Below are positions 11,301 to 22,808 of a stretch of 64,000 nucleotides of DNA, piece after piece (the first letter of the stretch is position 1; each line of letters opens with the position of its first letter). The translations under genes were made by a program, and so were the position numbers. Source of the stretch: Enoplolaimus lenunculus (lineage: Eukaryota > Nematoda > Enoplea > Enoplida > Thoracostomopsidae); contig JASANG010004024.1 in assembly GCA_030248215.1 (NCBI GenBank), positions 115,232-179,231 on the forward strand, given 5' to 3'. Under the pieces are notes generated by a model. That model ran no database searches, was not told the origin of the DNA, and saw only the letters and a list, made by a program, of their open reading frames with translations.

Positions 11301-13533
11301 CTTGTTACTTTCATGTTTTGCCCGCTTTACGCTGCAACAATCTTCGGTTGAACGATGTATTCTCCGTCGCTTACGAGACGTTGGACTTTTCATGTTACTT
11401 GGGGAATCATAAGCACTGTTGGAATTTTGCACATCAGTAGTCGTTGGAGTATGAACCTGACCAGCAATGTTGTTTTCGGCAAACCTCTGATATATAATAA
11501 ATAAAACGAGTATATTTCCTGTCACCGTGATTATCGCGTTTAACTTAATAAAACTCCAAAAATACAAAAACATTCCTGCTGCAGCAAGTCATGAAAGAAA
11601 AAATACAGGCAACAAATACAAAACACTTAAATAATGATATCTGTTGCATTGCCTGGTTACTTTTGCAGCTATACGAATACGGTAATTTATTTTAAAAAAT
11701 TCAGAGTCCAAGCAATCAATCCAAAAAATTTCGTGTTCGGTTAATGCTTTTAGCACAAAAAATCACCTGTACTAACTCAAACGACTAAAATCCGTTGGCT
11801 TCCAGCATGCAAAACTTTGTTGTGGGAAAGCATGTACTTTATGAAACCTAACCTGAACCGCATTTTGTGCATCAGAAGGGTTTGCAAATTCGACAAATGC
11901 AAATCCTTTATGCTGCTGGTGATTACAGCTTGATTTTTTTTGATACGTCGGCAAGTGAATGTACTCAATTGTTCCACAGTTTGACAATGCACTAGAGATC
12001 CATTTCCTGTCTGCGGCCTGAGGTAAGTTATCCTGCAAAAAATAACACACAAAGCTATAAAAGCTATGCAGCAAAACACAAAGACTTTAACCCAATCCAT
12101 TAGTTTCCGCAAGCTCAGCAGCAACGGAACGATAGCATAAATATTACAATACAATTTTTCAAGAAGCTTCAAAACCAAAATCCTTCATTCATCCAAGTAA
12201 CCCAAACTCACTATAAACACGGTGCTTTCAAGTAATTCATTGTTTTTAATCGGAGGCTGTACATGAACGATGCACTTGCCATCTTCTGACATCTGGATAA
12301 ATACAGCAGAAAAAGCTAAACAAATTAACATACTACATGTATGTACGGTATATACTATTATGTTTAGTGTTAATATTTTCATGCACGGCTATTCATAATC
12401 ATGCAACGTAAGACTGGTCAGCTATAAGTTTGTCCCATAGAAATCGCTGTTCCTATCTGAAATAATGTCTGGGATTCGGAAATATTACTTAAGTACTTAC
12501 TTAAATTAACTAATTAGATACTCGTACTCGTATTACCTCCTTAATATAAAGCAAAACTATGGGTTTTTTGTTGTGATAGTTCCTCACATCTGGCGTTTAT
12601 TTGTTTTTACTTAAAAAGATAAGTATTTCCTTAAAGTCGGCGACTGAAGTACGTATATAATTACTACAGTACAACTTTAATAAAGACTTTACTTAGATTT
12701 CAGAAACCCAGCCAGTATGCCTCAACTGTTAATCTGCAATATATCAACAGCGACTTAAGTGTTTAACTTAACTTAAGAAAGCTTTTAAAACGATAAAATA
12801 GTTATGTAATTGCTTAGCATGTGCTTGGCTGAGTTTCTGAAACCCTACTTCAGTAAAATTTAGTACTTAAGTTAAGTAAAAAGTAAATACTTAAGTCGCT
12901 GACTAAATTTGATATACTACAAACTAACCACTTAGGCATACTAAAATTTGTCTATTTGAAATTGTAGACTCGTGGTGCCTCCTTAATATAAAGCAAAACT
13001 CTTAGGTTCTTGTCATGACAACGGTCGTAATTTGGCGCTTCTTTGGTTTTGCTCGAAAATTTAAGTATTCCCTTAATTCCGCGAATTAAGTATTTACTTC
13101 AGTGTAACTTAACTTAAGTAAATATTTAAATAAGATTTTAGAAACCTGGCCATTGGCTGTTACAGATTAATCACCTGCACTAACACCAAAATTTAGTGTT
13201 TCACAAAATAAGTAAAATACTTTTAGGTGGTGGTGCGTGACGTTAATATTTAAATATCTTTGACATAGACACGGGTTCAACAGAAAGTTTAGATTATAAA
13301 AAATACATCAATGAAAACCAGATTTTTGGCATAAAAATACTGATTCGTAATAAAATTTGTACATTCTTATTTTTGCATCAAACTTTCCTTTCAATACTAA
13401 AAACATTGTAAAAAAACCTTAATAACTCGGGAACCACTAGACTGCACAATTTTTGCAACTAGACTAGGTTTGAGCGGAGAAGCGTGAATTGCTTTGATTG
13501 AAGCAAATTCGACAACCTCGTCAATTGAAACAC
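8321..13533 (-). CDS. LARP7: LARP7-like La-related RNA-binding protein
   Basis: Seven minus-strand exons: 13418-13533 (second half of the La motif, DEVVEFASIKAIH...LVAKIVQSSG), 12212-12292, 11853-12032 (RRM1), 11238-11486 and 10245-10372 (Lys/Arg-rich linker), 9654-9834 (SNWLETKHLYKQWQ block, like the SEWMDLKKEY segment of vertebrate LARP7) and 8321-8383 (last 20 codons and TGA). All joins keep frame. In RRM1, KWISSALSNCGTIEYIHLP and HKGFAFVEFANPSDA match LARP7 rather than La. LARP7 binds the U-rich 3' end of 7SK RNA and stabilises the 7SK snRNP that restrains P-TEFb; it also assists U6 modification. The first exon(s) upstream of 13533 were not found. The C-terminal xRRM that normally follows the linker was not found either; the short last exon is the least certain part. 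It lies head-to-tail upstream of the WDR76-like gene. Confidence 0.84.
8562..8850. repeat. Minisatellite, GGATATGGTCGAAGGTGGGA units
   Basis: About nine tandem copies of a variable, roughly 20-40 bp unit centred on GATATGGTCGAAGGTGGGAT. The array is open in all three plus frames, giving spurious Gly/Trp/Phe-rich frames. It lies in the last LARP7 intron, next to hexamer-rich DNA. Confidence 0.85.
8855..9480. repeat. CCTAAG/TTAGGC hexamer-rich repeat cluster
   Basis: Dense degenerate CCTAAG hexamers, with remnants of GGCC-ended MITE termini (for example GATCCGGCCCTGTTCTGTAC near 9140). It looks like several decayed members of one MITE family. It fills most of the intron between LARP7 exons 9654-9834 and 8321-8383. 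Confidence 0.6.
10715..10798. mobile_element. Fragment of GCAACCGGA-ended repeat
   Basis: Repeated CCGGTTCCGGTTACGGTTCC ending CCGGTTGCACCCTG. The same end is met at about 17250-17330, 21000-21060, 31330-31375 and 51370-51460, so this is an interspersed family, here a fragment in a LARP7 intron. Confidence 0.5.
11853..12032 (-). CDS. LARP7: LARP7 RRM1 exon
   Basis: Sixty codons in phase 0 at both ends, with acceptor ...TTTTTTGCAG and donor GTTAGG. It carries DNLPQAADRKW, the RNP2-side IEYIHLP and the RNP1 strand KGFAFVEFANPSDA. The exon before it ends TVFI, which completes the first RRM strand across the intron. Residues CNHQQH just before RNP1 form a slightly longer beta2-beta3 loop than I recall for vertebrate LARP7. 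Confidence 0.88.
12466..12714. mobile_element. MITE with AAGTAAGTACTTAC palindromes, copy 1
   Basis: The ends resemble TCTGGGATTCGGAAAT and ATTTCAGAAACCCAGCC, inverted relative to each other. The interior is rich in TTAAGTACTTACTTAA palindromes. It lies in the LARP7 intron between exons 12292 and 13418. Confidence 0.55.
12829..13153. mobile_element. MITE with AAGTAAGTACTTAC palindromes, copy 2
   Basis: It starts TGGCTGAGTTTCTGAAACC and ends TTTTAGAAACCTGGCC (inverted ends), with the same TTAAGTTAAGTA-type interior and shared phrases with copy 1 (CCTCCTTAATATAAAGCAAA). Confidence 0.55.
13418..13533 (-). CDS. LARP7: LARP7 La-motif exon (C-terminal half)
   Basis: The frame reads GVSIDEVVEFASIKAIHA then SLVAKIVQSSGSRVIK, the helix-turn-strand end of a La motif. 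It joins in phase 0 to exon 12212-12292 (MSEDGKCIVHV...). The donor is a weak GTTTTT, so the 3' limit may shift by a few bases. The N-terminal half of the La motif (usually with YFSD or FWFGD) should lie above 13533 and was not located. Confidence 0.7.
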
Positions 13534-16500
13534 CTTAAAACAACAGAAACTACTTGTATACATACGAACAATACTGACTGAAAAATACAAATAAATTACT
13601 AACAGCTTTCCGTGTAAAAGTTCAAACGCTTACAATATCGGCATCTGTACTACAAAAAAGTGTCGATTCGTTGCCGAAACTTTTTGCTATGACCTATCTG
13701 TGAATTGGAATGCTTTAAATTTCACTTGTCGACGTATATCAGTGCGTCTCATCAAAAAACTATGGTGTAGCTTGTCTTTATGTGGAAACACTGAATTAAG
13801 AAATGAACCGCTCTCGCAAAATTATAGCCATTTGTGGTTGTTCGGGCTTAAGTCTTTGCGTTTATAATCATGTATGTAATGTAGTAATGCTAACGGTTCT
13901 TTAAGCAACAAGTATGTATTAAAAGCGTCGTTAAAAATTTTAGCATCGGCACATCATTACTTAAAATATGTCCACGACTTACAGCAGAAGACACGGAATT
14001 ATGAAGGTATACATACAAAGTGTTAAGTTCGAATATCAAAAATGAAACAAGCCTCATCGAACACTGCAACAACTAAGCAAGGGGATACGGATGTCGGTTT
14101 TTTGCTGGCTATTAAACGAACCGGATATCCGACCGATTCCTGCCTAGTACCTACGTATATACATTACGAAACTGTTTTATTAGACAACGGAAAAATAAGA
14201 AACTCGCCATTATTTTCATTGCGTGTGTACAGGTTACGCAAATGTTCGTCCCTGAACCAATTTCCGTTGCCGAACAAAAACTCAAGCTAAAACAAACAAA
14301 TAAAATAAAGTACATATATATGAACACAAAAACGTCATAAACAGTAGTATAATATATACGTATATACGTATTAAAGCTGTCCTGGGAGCAGTAATTTTTA
14401 CGCACCGACCGGTGCCAACCGTCGGCCAATGAATGTTCTGTATGTATATTACGAGCGTACTTTGTTTTGTCAGAATATATAGCTATTTATTGCTAGACAA
14501 ATATATTGTTGTCGAAACATGAAACCAAAATTTGCTACTTGATACAATGTAATGTAAAAATGAATAGTCGGATCTGTTGATACTGGTTATCAAAAATATA
14601 GCATTATTTTATACGTTTCAGCTAAAATATCTGGCAATGTAGAAAACCAGAGCCGGATGTCGATTTTGTGCTGAAGCCAGATATTCGTAACCCAAAAAGG
14701 GGTAAAGATATAAATTTTTGCTCATAGCATGAAAGATCTTTGCTAAAAATAAAGTTACGCAATATGTAAACCAAAATGAAAATGAACATGTAAAAACTTT
14801 AAGATCTCCGTCGTTATTAAGTCAAAAATAAAAAAAAAAAAAAAAAAAAACCCCTTTCCCCCAAAAATTCCGGTTCCCCCGCGGAAACGGGATAAGAAAA
14901 TAACACTTTCACAAAGAATTTTTCACTTTTTTCCATTTTTTGGTTTTATTGGCGTGTTAAGACTTTAACTTGCTCTTAATGGTAATTATCGTAGCCCATG
15001 TAACATTGTTTAGGTACATAATTAAAGAAAGATCCCTGAAATTTAAGTTGCAGTTACGGTATATTGTTAAGTGAGCTTATCGTGAAAAAAATCGCATCAT
15101 TGTATGTCTCAAGCCGCGTGGGGCACCCTTAAAAAGCAAAAACTTTGCCATTGATATTTTCTGCTCCGTTGCATTGAGGTTAACACGAAAATACCAAAAT
15201 TTTTTAAAAAAAACATTTTTTGACTTTTGATTACTTTTTAACCCTGTAACGAAAGTGTCACATTTTAGGTACCTTTCCAAGCAGTTTAGTTCTAAGACTA
15301 TGCGTCCGATGTCGTTGTCTTTTTTTCATAGTTGCAACTAGTCTGTTTTGATGACCATGCAGTAATTGCAATCCAACAATTAAGCTTATTGTTAGTTACG
15401 TTCGTCGGATAAATGTCGTAGCGCAAATAACAGCCAGCGCAGCAATTAGAACTACATGTATAATTAAATATATTAGAAATACAACTACACATAAGACATT
15501 GAGTTGTATTTTGAACCCAGTATTCTGAGAAACCTGCACATATTGACACTCATAACTGATGCAAAAAAGTACCTCTAGTTTTAATGTTTTTCTGGTTTAG
15601 TCAGCGTCTTTCATGTTCAAGTTCTTTTCAGGATTTTCTAAATTACAGAAGAGAAATGCGCTCATACTAGCCATGTATTTGAAATTATTGCAGGCATAAT
15701 TTTAAATTCTGTTCTTATTCCGAAATGAGTTAAAAGCCTATTACTATTAACTGTAATAGTTGTAATACACGTATAAAAATACGGGCCTTTTAATAACGTA
15801 ACTTAGAAGGTAACTTTTGCTTATGTTTCCGCTTAGGCTTTAATAGTTACAGGCTTATTCTTTAGGCCGTATTCTCAAATGCTTGCTGCACCTATCACAA
15901 GTGGCGTTAGATCATGTTGTCCTACGTTGTTTATGGACACATAAGTTCTGCAGCACTTGAAACGTCCGCAGGTTGTTTTAAAACTATTATGAGGGGTTAT
16001 TGTTGTAACCGAGCAGCTTGGGACTGTATTGTCCATATTTGGATAACAGATTGTCTGCTTATAGACTTCATGTCACGTTGAAAAAGTCGTATTTGTCAGC
16101 GATCATCATGTGTAGGTCGTATCTTGTTTTATTCAATATGATATCGCATTTTATTTGTCCTACAGTCCGAGGTTGGGTATTAAGCTTTCTCGAACTCGAG
16201 TAATCTCGGAAACCAACGTTTCGGACTCTTGTAAATCCAACTAATTTTTCAGACCAAAGTTTTGAACCTAGTCGAGCCTTCCACATGTATCTAGTTGATA
16301 TTAAGTATCGCGAGTGACAAGCTAAAGCGATGGCCAATTTATAATCGGAAGAAACACGCTTCTTGAGCTTGGCTCCAATTGGAAGATTCATTTTATATTA
16401 GTATGCCATATATTAAGAAAACTCTCGAGCGAAGCGAGCGAGAAACCAGAAGCTTGTTTTTGAATTCTAAAACCCAAAAAAATTATTTTGTTCTTCAGCA

Positions 16501-17407
16501 CCGAACTTATCCATACAGTTGCTTTAAGTATCAGATATAATGTTTGAATTAAAATTTGCAATTTCACAATACTCCATCCCACAGAGCGCTTAATAATTTA
16601 ATCACACCATTTATGAAGCTGAGATTCAATTTCAATCCGTTGGTCCAAATATTTACATAAATGTTTCCTATCCTCGGCTACTTGAGGGACCGATTTGAAA
16701 AAAACATAAGTGCTCAGGCGGAACACTCCGTTTCTATGACTTGCAGAAGGTCGGCTCTTATGTTCAGTATACCTACACTATACGTTGTGTTTGGCCGCTC
16801 CCCTCGATCATAATTTGCTACCGGCGCCACTGGATGTAGAAAAAACACACATGATTGTCATTTAAACTCTTTGATACACAGAATGTTTCAAGTTGCATAC
16901 TCTTGCTGTCACTGTTGTTGTTGTTGTTGTTGTTGCGGTTTTAGTTACAGCCCGAAAACAAAAATGCCCTAATTTTTAACGAATATTAAAACATTAGCAC
17001 AGCGTCACGTATACAAAAGCTGCGATGGTTCAAACAACACATGTTCAGCTCATTTCGCAAATTCGATAATGTTACATGCTTTGTCTTTAAAGGTATATAC
17101 GGTTCTGTGGCATCTGAAATATGATGATGTTTCATTGAATTATTATGTTGGTGTTGAAAACCGCTCAAATTAACTCTATTTTAGCGTTTGTCAAAACGGT
17201 CACGATGCAAAGCTTTAAATTTGACTTTACTTGTGGTCAATTTTACTTTTGTAGGCAAGGTGTAAACCGGATATACGTTTTCGGCAAAAATATGTGTTAG
17301 TTTTTATTATAGAAATACGGGTAATTCGGTTATTTTTATGCTCAAATCTTGTTATAAATCACGTAACTAAATATCTCGTAATTTTTCACTACAGATATAT
17401 GGTGTAA
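13534..17407. other. Upstream of LARP7 exons; mostly repeats
   Basis: It should contain the LARP7 promoter and first exon(s), which I could not place. Seen here: an AGGGATGTGCCGAT-family fragment (13620-13960), a poly(A) run at about 14828-14850, a (TTG)n run at about 16914-16936, the Cys-rich frame at 15298-15549, and a 107-codon open frame at 16068-16391 (minus) with no recognised family. Confidence 0.4.
15298..15549 (-). CDS. Cysteine-rich candidate exon
   Basis: The open frame holds a Cys pattern, TTQCLMCSCI then CSSNCCAGC, after YW and before RYDIYP. It begins after a CAG acceptor-like site near 15538. The pattern (C-x2-C-x-C ... CC) recalls beta-microseminoprotein or VWC-like modules, but I am not certain of either. 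N-linked sequons (NTT, NYT, NVT) suit a secreted protein. No joining exon was found, and no clear donor. Confidence 0.25.
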   Translation of the reverse strand: MSICAGFSEYWVQNTTQCLMCSCISNIFNYTCSSNCCAGCYLRYDIYPTNVTNNKLNCWIAITAWSSKQTSCNYEKKTTTSDA

Positions 17408-18250
17408 CTAGGTAAAAGTGCCCCTAGAAGGGACAGATTGTGATATGTTTCGCTTGAAGCATGTAAAAGAGTTTAAACAAGGGTTAGTTAGACCATAGGT
17501 CAGTAGGTAATGCTTATAATATTAGCTCCATAACTTTTATGAAAATAGTTGTCATTCACCTATCAGCTTAATTTTAGCGTTTGTTGGGTTTTACAATGTT
17601 CAGCTTAAGTGATCTAATCTAGCATTCTTCATAGGAAGAGGATATTTTTTGAGTTTTAAAATATTTATGTTTCTAAAACTTGATTAGTAAATATTTCAAT
17701 ATTGCAAGATAACAAATTGCGTCTATTGATTATCGAATAAGATATGTCACGCATATATACGTGCTCGACTATTTTACCTATCTTTACCATGACAATTTGA
17801 TGATGTGAAGCGAGAAACTTTTCCAAATTGTGTTTTGTGCCGTGACATATTTAAGATATTCATCTAGAAAATACCATTCAAACGTTGCTAAATATTTCAA
17901 AGAACATGTTCTGCCTCAATTGAGATAACTTTAAAAAGCAACTGACTGTTATACGAAGGGCATGTTGAGAGTTGTACTTTAGAACGTCTTGAAAACCCAT
18001 AGTGTCAATTTATAGCTTAACAGATGAAAGTTCGTTAGGCCCATACGTTTCTTGTTTCACAGATCGCAAGCGTGTTAACACTGAAAGACAGCCGTCAAAG
18101 ATATAGATGACAACTATTTTCATAGAAGTTATGGAGCTAATATTATAAGCATTACCTACTGATCTATGGTCTAACCCTTGTTTAAACTCTTTTACATGCT
18201 TCAAGCGAAACATATCACAATCTGTCCCTTCTAGGGGCACTTTTACCTAG
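17408..18250. mobile_element. Foldback element, CTAG-ended, ~145-bp arms
   Basis: Arms at 17408-17555 and 18107-18250 are near-perfect inverted copies, starting CTAGGTAAAAGTGCCCCTAG and containing GATATGTTTCGCTTGAAGC. A 0.55-kb AT-rich centre has no coding frame. The arm start resembles that of the element at 49331-50513 (both CTAG, then AAAAGTGCCCC and GATATGTTTC), so they form one family. Confidence 0.8.
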
Positions 18251-18990
18251 TTTCTTTCTTTTACATGGGATACGGTGAGGTTTTATGCTAAGACTACTCC
18301 TAAGCGTACGCCTAAGCCTAAACAAAATATAAGTCTAAAGCGTACACTTGCTCCATTGCAATCCACCAAAAAGCAGCCTGTTCTAAGCTATAATGCATGG
18401 GAGGTTATTACAAAATATTACCGTCTTAGAAATTTCAGTAGAACAAACATCGCAAGGACACGTAATCTATTGCACGGTGTCATTAGCATCACACAATAAT
18501 ATCGACTAGCTATGGTAATTACATATTTGTAATACATTTTTTTCGAAAAATTACAAAAATCAAACTTTTAATAACAACTTAAATGAGACGTTTAGCTGTC
18601 CAACTTGTGTATGGTGTCGAAGCGGCTAATTAGGATATTCTATACGCAAGTTTCCTCATTCCAGCTCTGCTTTCCTGCAGAGAACATTCTGCAAAACTTT
18701 CAAAAAGTGTGCATTCTCGATGCTTGGAACATATATTGTAAACACTAACGTGTTTCAATGATTGTTCGATTCAAGAAAAATTACGAAGTTCATCCAAAAT
18801 CTGAAATATATATTTCTCTGCATCCGCTATTTTTTCATTAAAATTTTACAAAGCTCGGAGAATAATTGCATTCCTCAATTGTATTGCCAGAAAAATAAAA
18901 CATCATTGCCGTTTCCGTTATTTTGATCACTATCCGTTTGCGTTATTTTTACTCTCCGTTTACATCCTGCTTTTAGAGACGTGACTACAG

Positions 18991-21900
18991 ATTAACTTTA
19001 CTTCAAACTATGTATAAGTTTATGGATGTTCTAAAACACTGTGTCTACCAACGTGATTGCGTAGGTAAAAGTAGCATTAGGTATAAGGATACCATGGAAA
19101 ACACCAATATATTTGATTCCTTTGATTGTGTTGAGGTAAAAGAAAAATATTAACTGAAAACAAAAATATAAAACTGAAATGTATTTATGCCGATGTCGTT
19201 ACATTCTTTATTTCCTTTTATACTTTAACATTTTACTATTATTGCCGGCGCGTAGTACCGCTAAACAGGTAAGTTATCAGTTTATCTCTGTAAAAGACAG
19301 AATTGCTGAAAACAATTTGATGCAAGTCTCAATTTATCAAAGAAAATAGTGCGATGTAAAACAATAGCAGATTTCAGCTTTCACCAGCATGAAAGTTTTA
19401 TATTTTGTTAAGCACTTATCTATTTTCAAGCGAACAGTGGTCTCTCGGGTGACAGACCCTTGTTAATACTTTAAGGGGCGTTCAAGTTTCTGGTGGGTCT
19501 ATGAAAGAGTAGATTTAGATTACATTTTTTGCTTACGCTTTAGGCTGAGGCTTAGGAATACGCTTAATCTACTGTTACGCCCTTAAAGTAATATTGGCCG
19601 ACATTTCTATACCATCATACCGATTCACCAGGCAATCTGTTTTAAAGCTAAACATTCGATCCCTGGTCTCTCGGGTGAGAAACGTTTTGGTACAATCATA
19701 CCAGTATCCCATATTTGTGTTTCAATTGTTAACCCTTTCTCTCATAGAGTAGGTATACTATGAGCAACTAAATACAACAATGTACAAGCAATACACACAC
19801 TGTGAGCAGTTTTTAATATTTATAACTTATGTGCGCAGTGTTAAATCTCCACAAGACGTGAGAGCCCCCTCGGGCTCGAGCGTCAAGCTCCTATAGCTCA
19901 GTGGTCATCGTAAACGCCTCTTACCCGTGAGACTGAGGTTCGAATATCAACTTGAAATTACATTTCATGTGAAATTACAAATATTCATGTGAGAAAGGGT
20001 TAATGAAAAAATTCTCACTGAGTATCTATAACCCTTTCTCTCATAGAGTATACTATGAGCAACTAAATACAACAATGTACTAGCAATACACACACTGTGA
20101 GCAGTGTTTAATATTTATAACATATGCGCAGTGTTAAATCTCCACAAGACGTGAGAGCCCCCTCGGGTTCGAGCGTCAATCTCCTATAGCTCAGTGGTCA
20201 TCGTAAACGCCTCCTACCCGTGAGACTGGGGTTTGAATCTCACCTTGAAATTACATCTCATGTGAAATTGCAAATATTCATGTGAGAAAGGGTTAAACGC
20301 AGTGCATTGTGTATATACACTTGTAGTACAGCTTGCAATATTAGTTGTTCCTAGTAAACCCTGTGCAGTAAAGAGTTCTAGATAGTAACTGAAAATTATT
20401 CTACTAAACAATCAATCGTCAAAATGTTAAAGTGTATATGCACTGCAAGAAATGGTGATTCAAATTGACTATCCGAAATAGGATTTCCGTGACTACACAA
20501 ATTGAGTCAAATTCGACTCCGCTAGAGTCAAACGTGCGATTCAGTAAATCGAATTTGACTCTGGTGGAGTTGAAATAGGACTCTATTTGTGTCGTCCTGA
20601 AAAGGCTATTTCGGAGAGAGTCAATTTGACTCACCATTTCTTGAAGTGTACATACCGAAGCAAAATTTGTCTAGAATTCTTTTAGATATTTGCGCTGCGA
20701 TATTTTGCGCATTGGAACGTTTATGATCAATGAAATGGGCAGTAGTATTTGGCATTAAATATTTAAGAACTGTACTTAGTGCAAAAATATTGATGAGCGT
20801 ATCTTTTTATATCCGAATATCAAGCAGTTTTTGCATTTCTGACATCTGAAATTTAATTTTCGATTTCGGACATCCCAAAACCAAATTGTTTTATAAAACA
20901 AAATGTTCAGTATGAGCACAAAACAACCAGCGTTTCGATAGATCAGTGGTTTTACAATAATTAGTATATATTAAGGTTTCGTCGGATATCTGTTTCCGCT
21001 TCCGGAAAAATCGGTGTCAGTTTCCGTTGTAAAAATACCGGAAATTCTTTTATTTTTATTGTGAAAATCAGTTAAAAATCACGTGTATATCTCGCAATTT
21101 TTCATTATTAGTTATAAATCACGGATATATCTGGCAATTTTCCATTATATTATTTACAAAATTCACCCAAAATTTTAAAAACTTAGACTCATCCACTATT
21201 TTTTACATTTTAAAACCCAGTGAGTATTTGCATGCCTCACTTGTATTAGCAGAAAAACAACATCATTGAAACTTTTATACTACAATATTCGTTTCCGTAT
21301 GTACTATTCGTACACCATATACAACTGTCTTTGGCTTTTGCAAATTTTTTGCACAAACTTTCTGCACAAATGCATTCCATTTATCAGGACATATATTAGT
21401 CGCGGATATCCCGGGGCCGCTGTGCAACCGAAAGTAAAAAAACCTGAGCCAGAAGTCAACTAATTTTGCCGATGCCAGAGTGGAAACCGAAGCCAAATGT
21501 GAAGCTGAATTTGTGTATAAAACAGTGTTCAATTTGCAAGTGTTTATAAAAATCATACTTTACAAAGTGTTTATTGCTAAAAATTGGCTTGAACGTTTTT
21601 AAAATAAATGTCGACAATTAACACATTCGCAACAGCGCTAAAAACAAACTCTATTAAGACTCATCTTTCATAAAATACGAACAATTTCACAACCGCAATA
21701 GCCAAAGCCTCCGGAAAAAATTCTACCAAAGTCGGAGCCGAAGGTCGATTTTCTACAGCAGCCAGAGGTATACCTCGGTTGCACCTAGCAGACCCGTGGC
21801 TATGCCCGTCTACAGCTGGAACGCTACTATGTGAAACTATTTCAAACTGCGTGAATAAATTAAAAAACTTACTTTATAACTTTGAACATAATTTTTTCAG

Positions 21901-22131
21901 AATTCACTGATCGGCCAAACGTCGTTGCTGCATCATATCGATGTGAAATATCCTGAAGTCGATGACCTAAAAGACAACAAAAGAAACCAATTTATTTTGT
22001 ACCGCAAAAAGAGAGAGCGGCCAACAGAAGCAAATGATGATGTTCCAAGAGATAATATGAATTTATTTGGCCAATTGAATCCAACTAAATTGCACCCGAA
22101 ACAAAAACATTTTAGACGATCGTTGATTTAA
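18991..22131 (+). CDS. Unknown plus-strand gene, last two exons
   Basis: Exon 18991-19135 follows acceptor CTACAG, encodes LTLLQTMYKFMDVLKHC... ending IFDSFDCVE, and ends in phase 0 at GAG|GTAAAA. Exon 21901-22131 follows TTTTTTCAG, starts NSLIGQTSLLHHIDV, has a charged KKRER segment, ends KQKHFRRSLI and stops. Phases agree, giving 124 C-terminal codons. AATAAA at about 22412 could be its polyadenylation signal. Composition looks protein-like (rich in Asp, Lys, Asn, with no low-complexity runs), yet I recognise no family. Upstream exons, if any, were not found; the gene would run divergently from LARP7. The intron holds TTAA MITEs and a palindromic MITE. Confidence 0.5.
19456..19599. mobile_element. 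GGCC-ended hAT-like MITE (TTACTTTAAGGGGC subfamily)
   Basis: CTTTAAGGGGCGTTCAAG at the left and CCCTTAAAGTAATATTGGCC at the right are inverted; the TTTAGGCTGAGGCTTAGG segment is internal. Same subfamily as 43235-43383 and 60449-60650. Confidence 0.6.
19733..19999. mobile_element. TTAA-flanked piggyBac-like MITE with tRNA-like core, copy A
   Basis: TTAA occurs on both sides (19729-19732, 20000-20003). Ends are inverted: CCCTTTCTCTCATAGAG and, on the minus strand, CCCTTTCTCACATGAATA. The interior has TATAGCTCAGTGGTCATCG (A-box-like) and GAGGTTCGAATATCA (B-box-like) at about 19895-19950. TTAA plus CCC ends are the hallmark of piggyBac-superfamily elements. Confidence 0.75.
20032..20292. mobile_element. 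TTAA-flanked MITE with tRNA-like core, copy B
   Basis: Very close to copy A and just 32 bp from it. Right flank is TTAA; left flank is ATAA, one base off. The tRNA-like part is TATAGCTCAGTGGTCATCG, then GGGGTTTGAATCTCACC. The two copies differ by a few indels and substitutions, so they are fairly young or share a joint duplication. Confidence 0.75.
20441..20648. mobile_element. GAGTCAA palindromic MITE, copy 1
   Basis: Almost the whole element folds on itself: CACTGCAAGAAATGGTG at the left against CACCATTTCTTGAAGTG at the right, with repeated GAGTCAAATTCGACTC motifs inside. Six copies are in the window, each about 200-240 bp. Confidence 0.75.
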
Positions 22132-22411
22132 AAAATTCGAGCTATTATTTTACTTAGAAGTGTGTACAGAGTACGTTTCTGTGCTCAAAGCCAGCGCTAT
22201 TTACAAGCCGAACTAAAATTTTTTCTGCAAAGGTGGGGAATATGTACTCGTCATGGAATTTAATGAAAAACAGTTTATTTTGTAGATTGCAACACTATGA
22301 GTTCAGCGGTACCATTTTTAAGGCTGCAGGGCCTTCGTTTTAGTAGTTATGGCCCTACAAATTCAACTTTTGACTATATAAAACATTTAGAAACACCAAT
22401 CAAATTTGTAC

Positions 22412-22417
22412 AACAAA
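22412..22417 (+). terminator. Candidate polyadenylation signal AATAAA
   Basis: AATAAA about 280 bases downstream of the stop at 22131, a plausible 3'UTR length for the unknown gene ending there. No other support. Confidence 0.35.
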
Positions 22418-22605
22418 TAAAACTGGTAAAGCTTATCACAACAAACACGTGAATAATAGATACATCCTCTTCCAAACTGTGTGTTTTTGCACAATAATTT
22501 CGGGGGCCTTAACTTTTGATCCGTTGGTCATGCAACAGGAAAATTTGTATATAAGGGCGAAAATTTGCTTAAAGAAGACAAAGGATGAAGCTTCTTCTCT
22601 AATCT

Positions 22606-22808
22606 GCATTGCAAAAATGGTGAGTCAAGTTGACTCAAATAGCTCTACGGGACTGCACAAACTCAGTCAAAGTCGAATCCGCCAGAGTCAAATTCGACTT
22701 ACTTTTAGTCGCAGGTTTGTCTCTGGCGGAGTCGAATTTGACTCAGTTTGTGTAGTCCCGTAGAGCCTATTTCTGAGGAAGTCCTTTTGAATCACCGTTT
22801 TTGCAGTG
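22606..22808. mobile_element. GAGTCAA palindromic MITE, copy 2
   Basis: Ends TTGCAAAAATGGTGAGTCAA and CACCGTTTTTGCAGTG. The centre CAAATTCGACTTACTTTTAG is less palindromic than in copy 5. Confidence 0.7.

Noticed and set aside
16068-16391. 107-codon minus frame, tested as LARP7 first exon
   Set aside because: No La-motif signature (no YFSD or FWFGD-like block) and no phase-matched donor.
19895-19955. tRNA gene
   Set aside because: A- and B-box-like motifs are present but the acceptor stem does not close, and the same segment recurs in MITE copies; treated as tRNA-derived.
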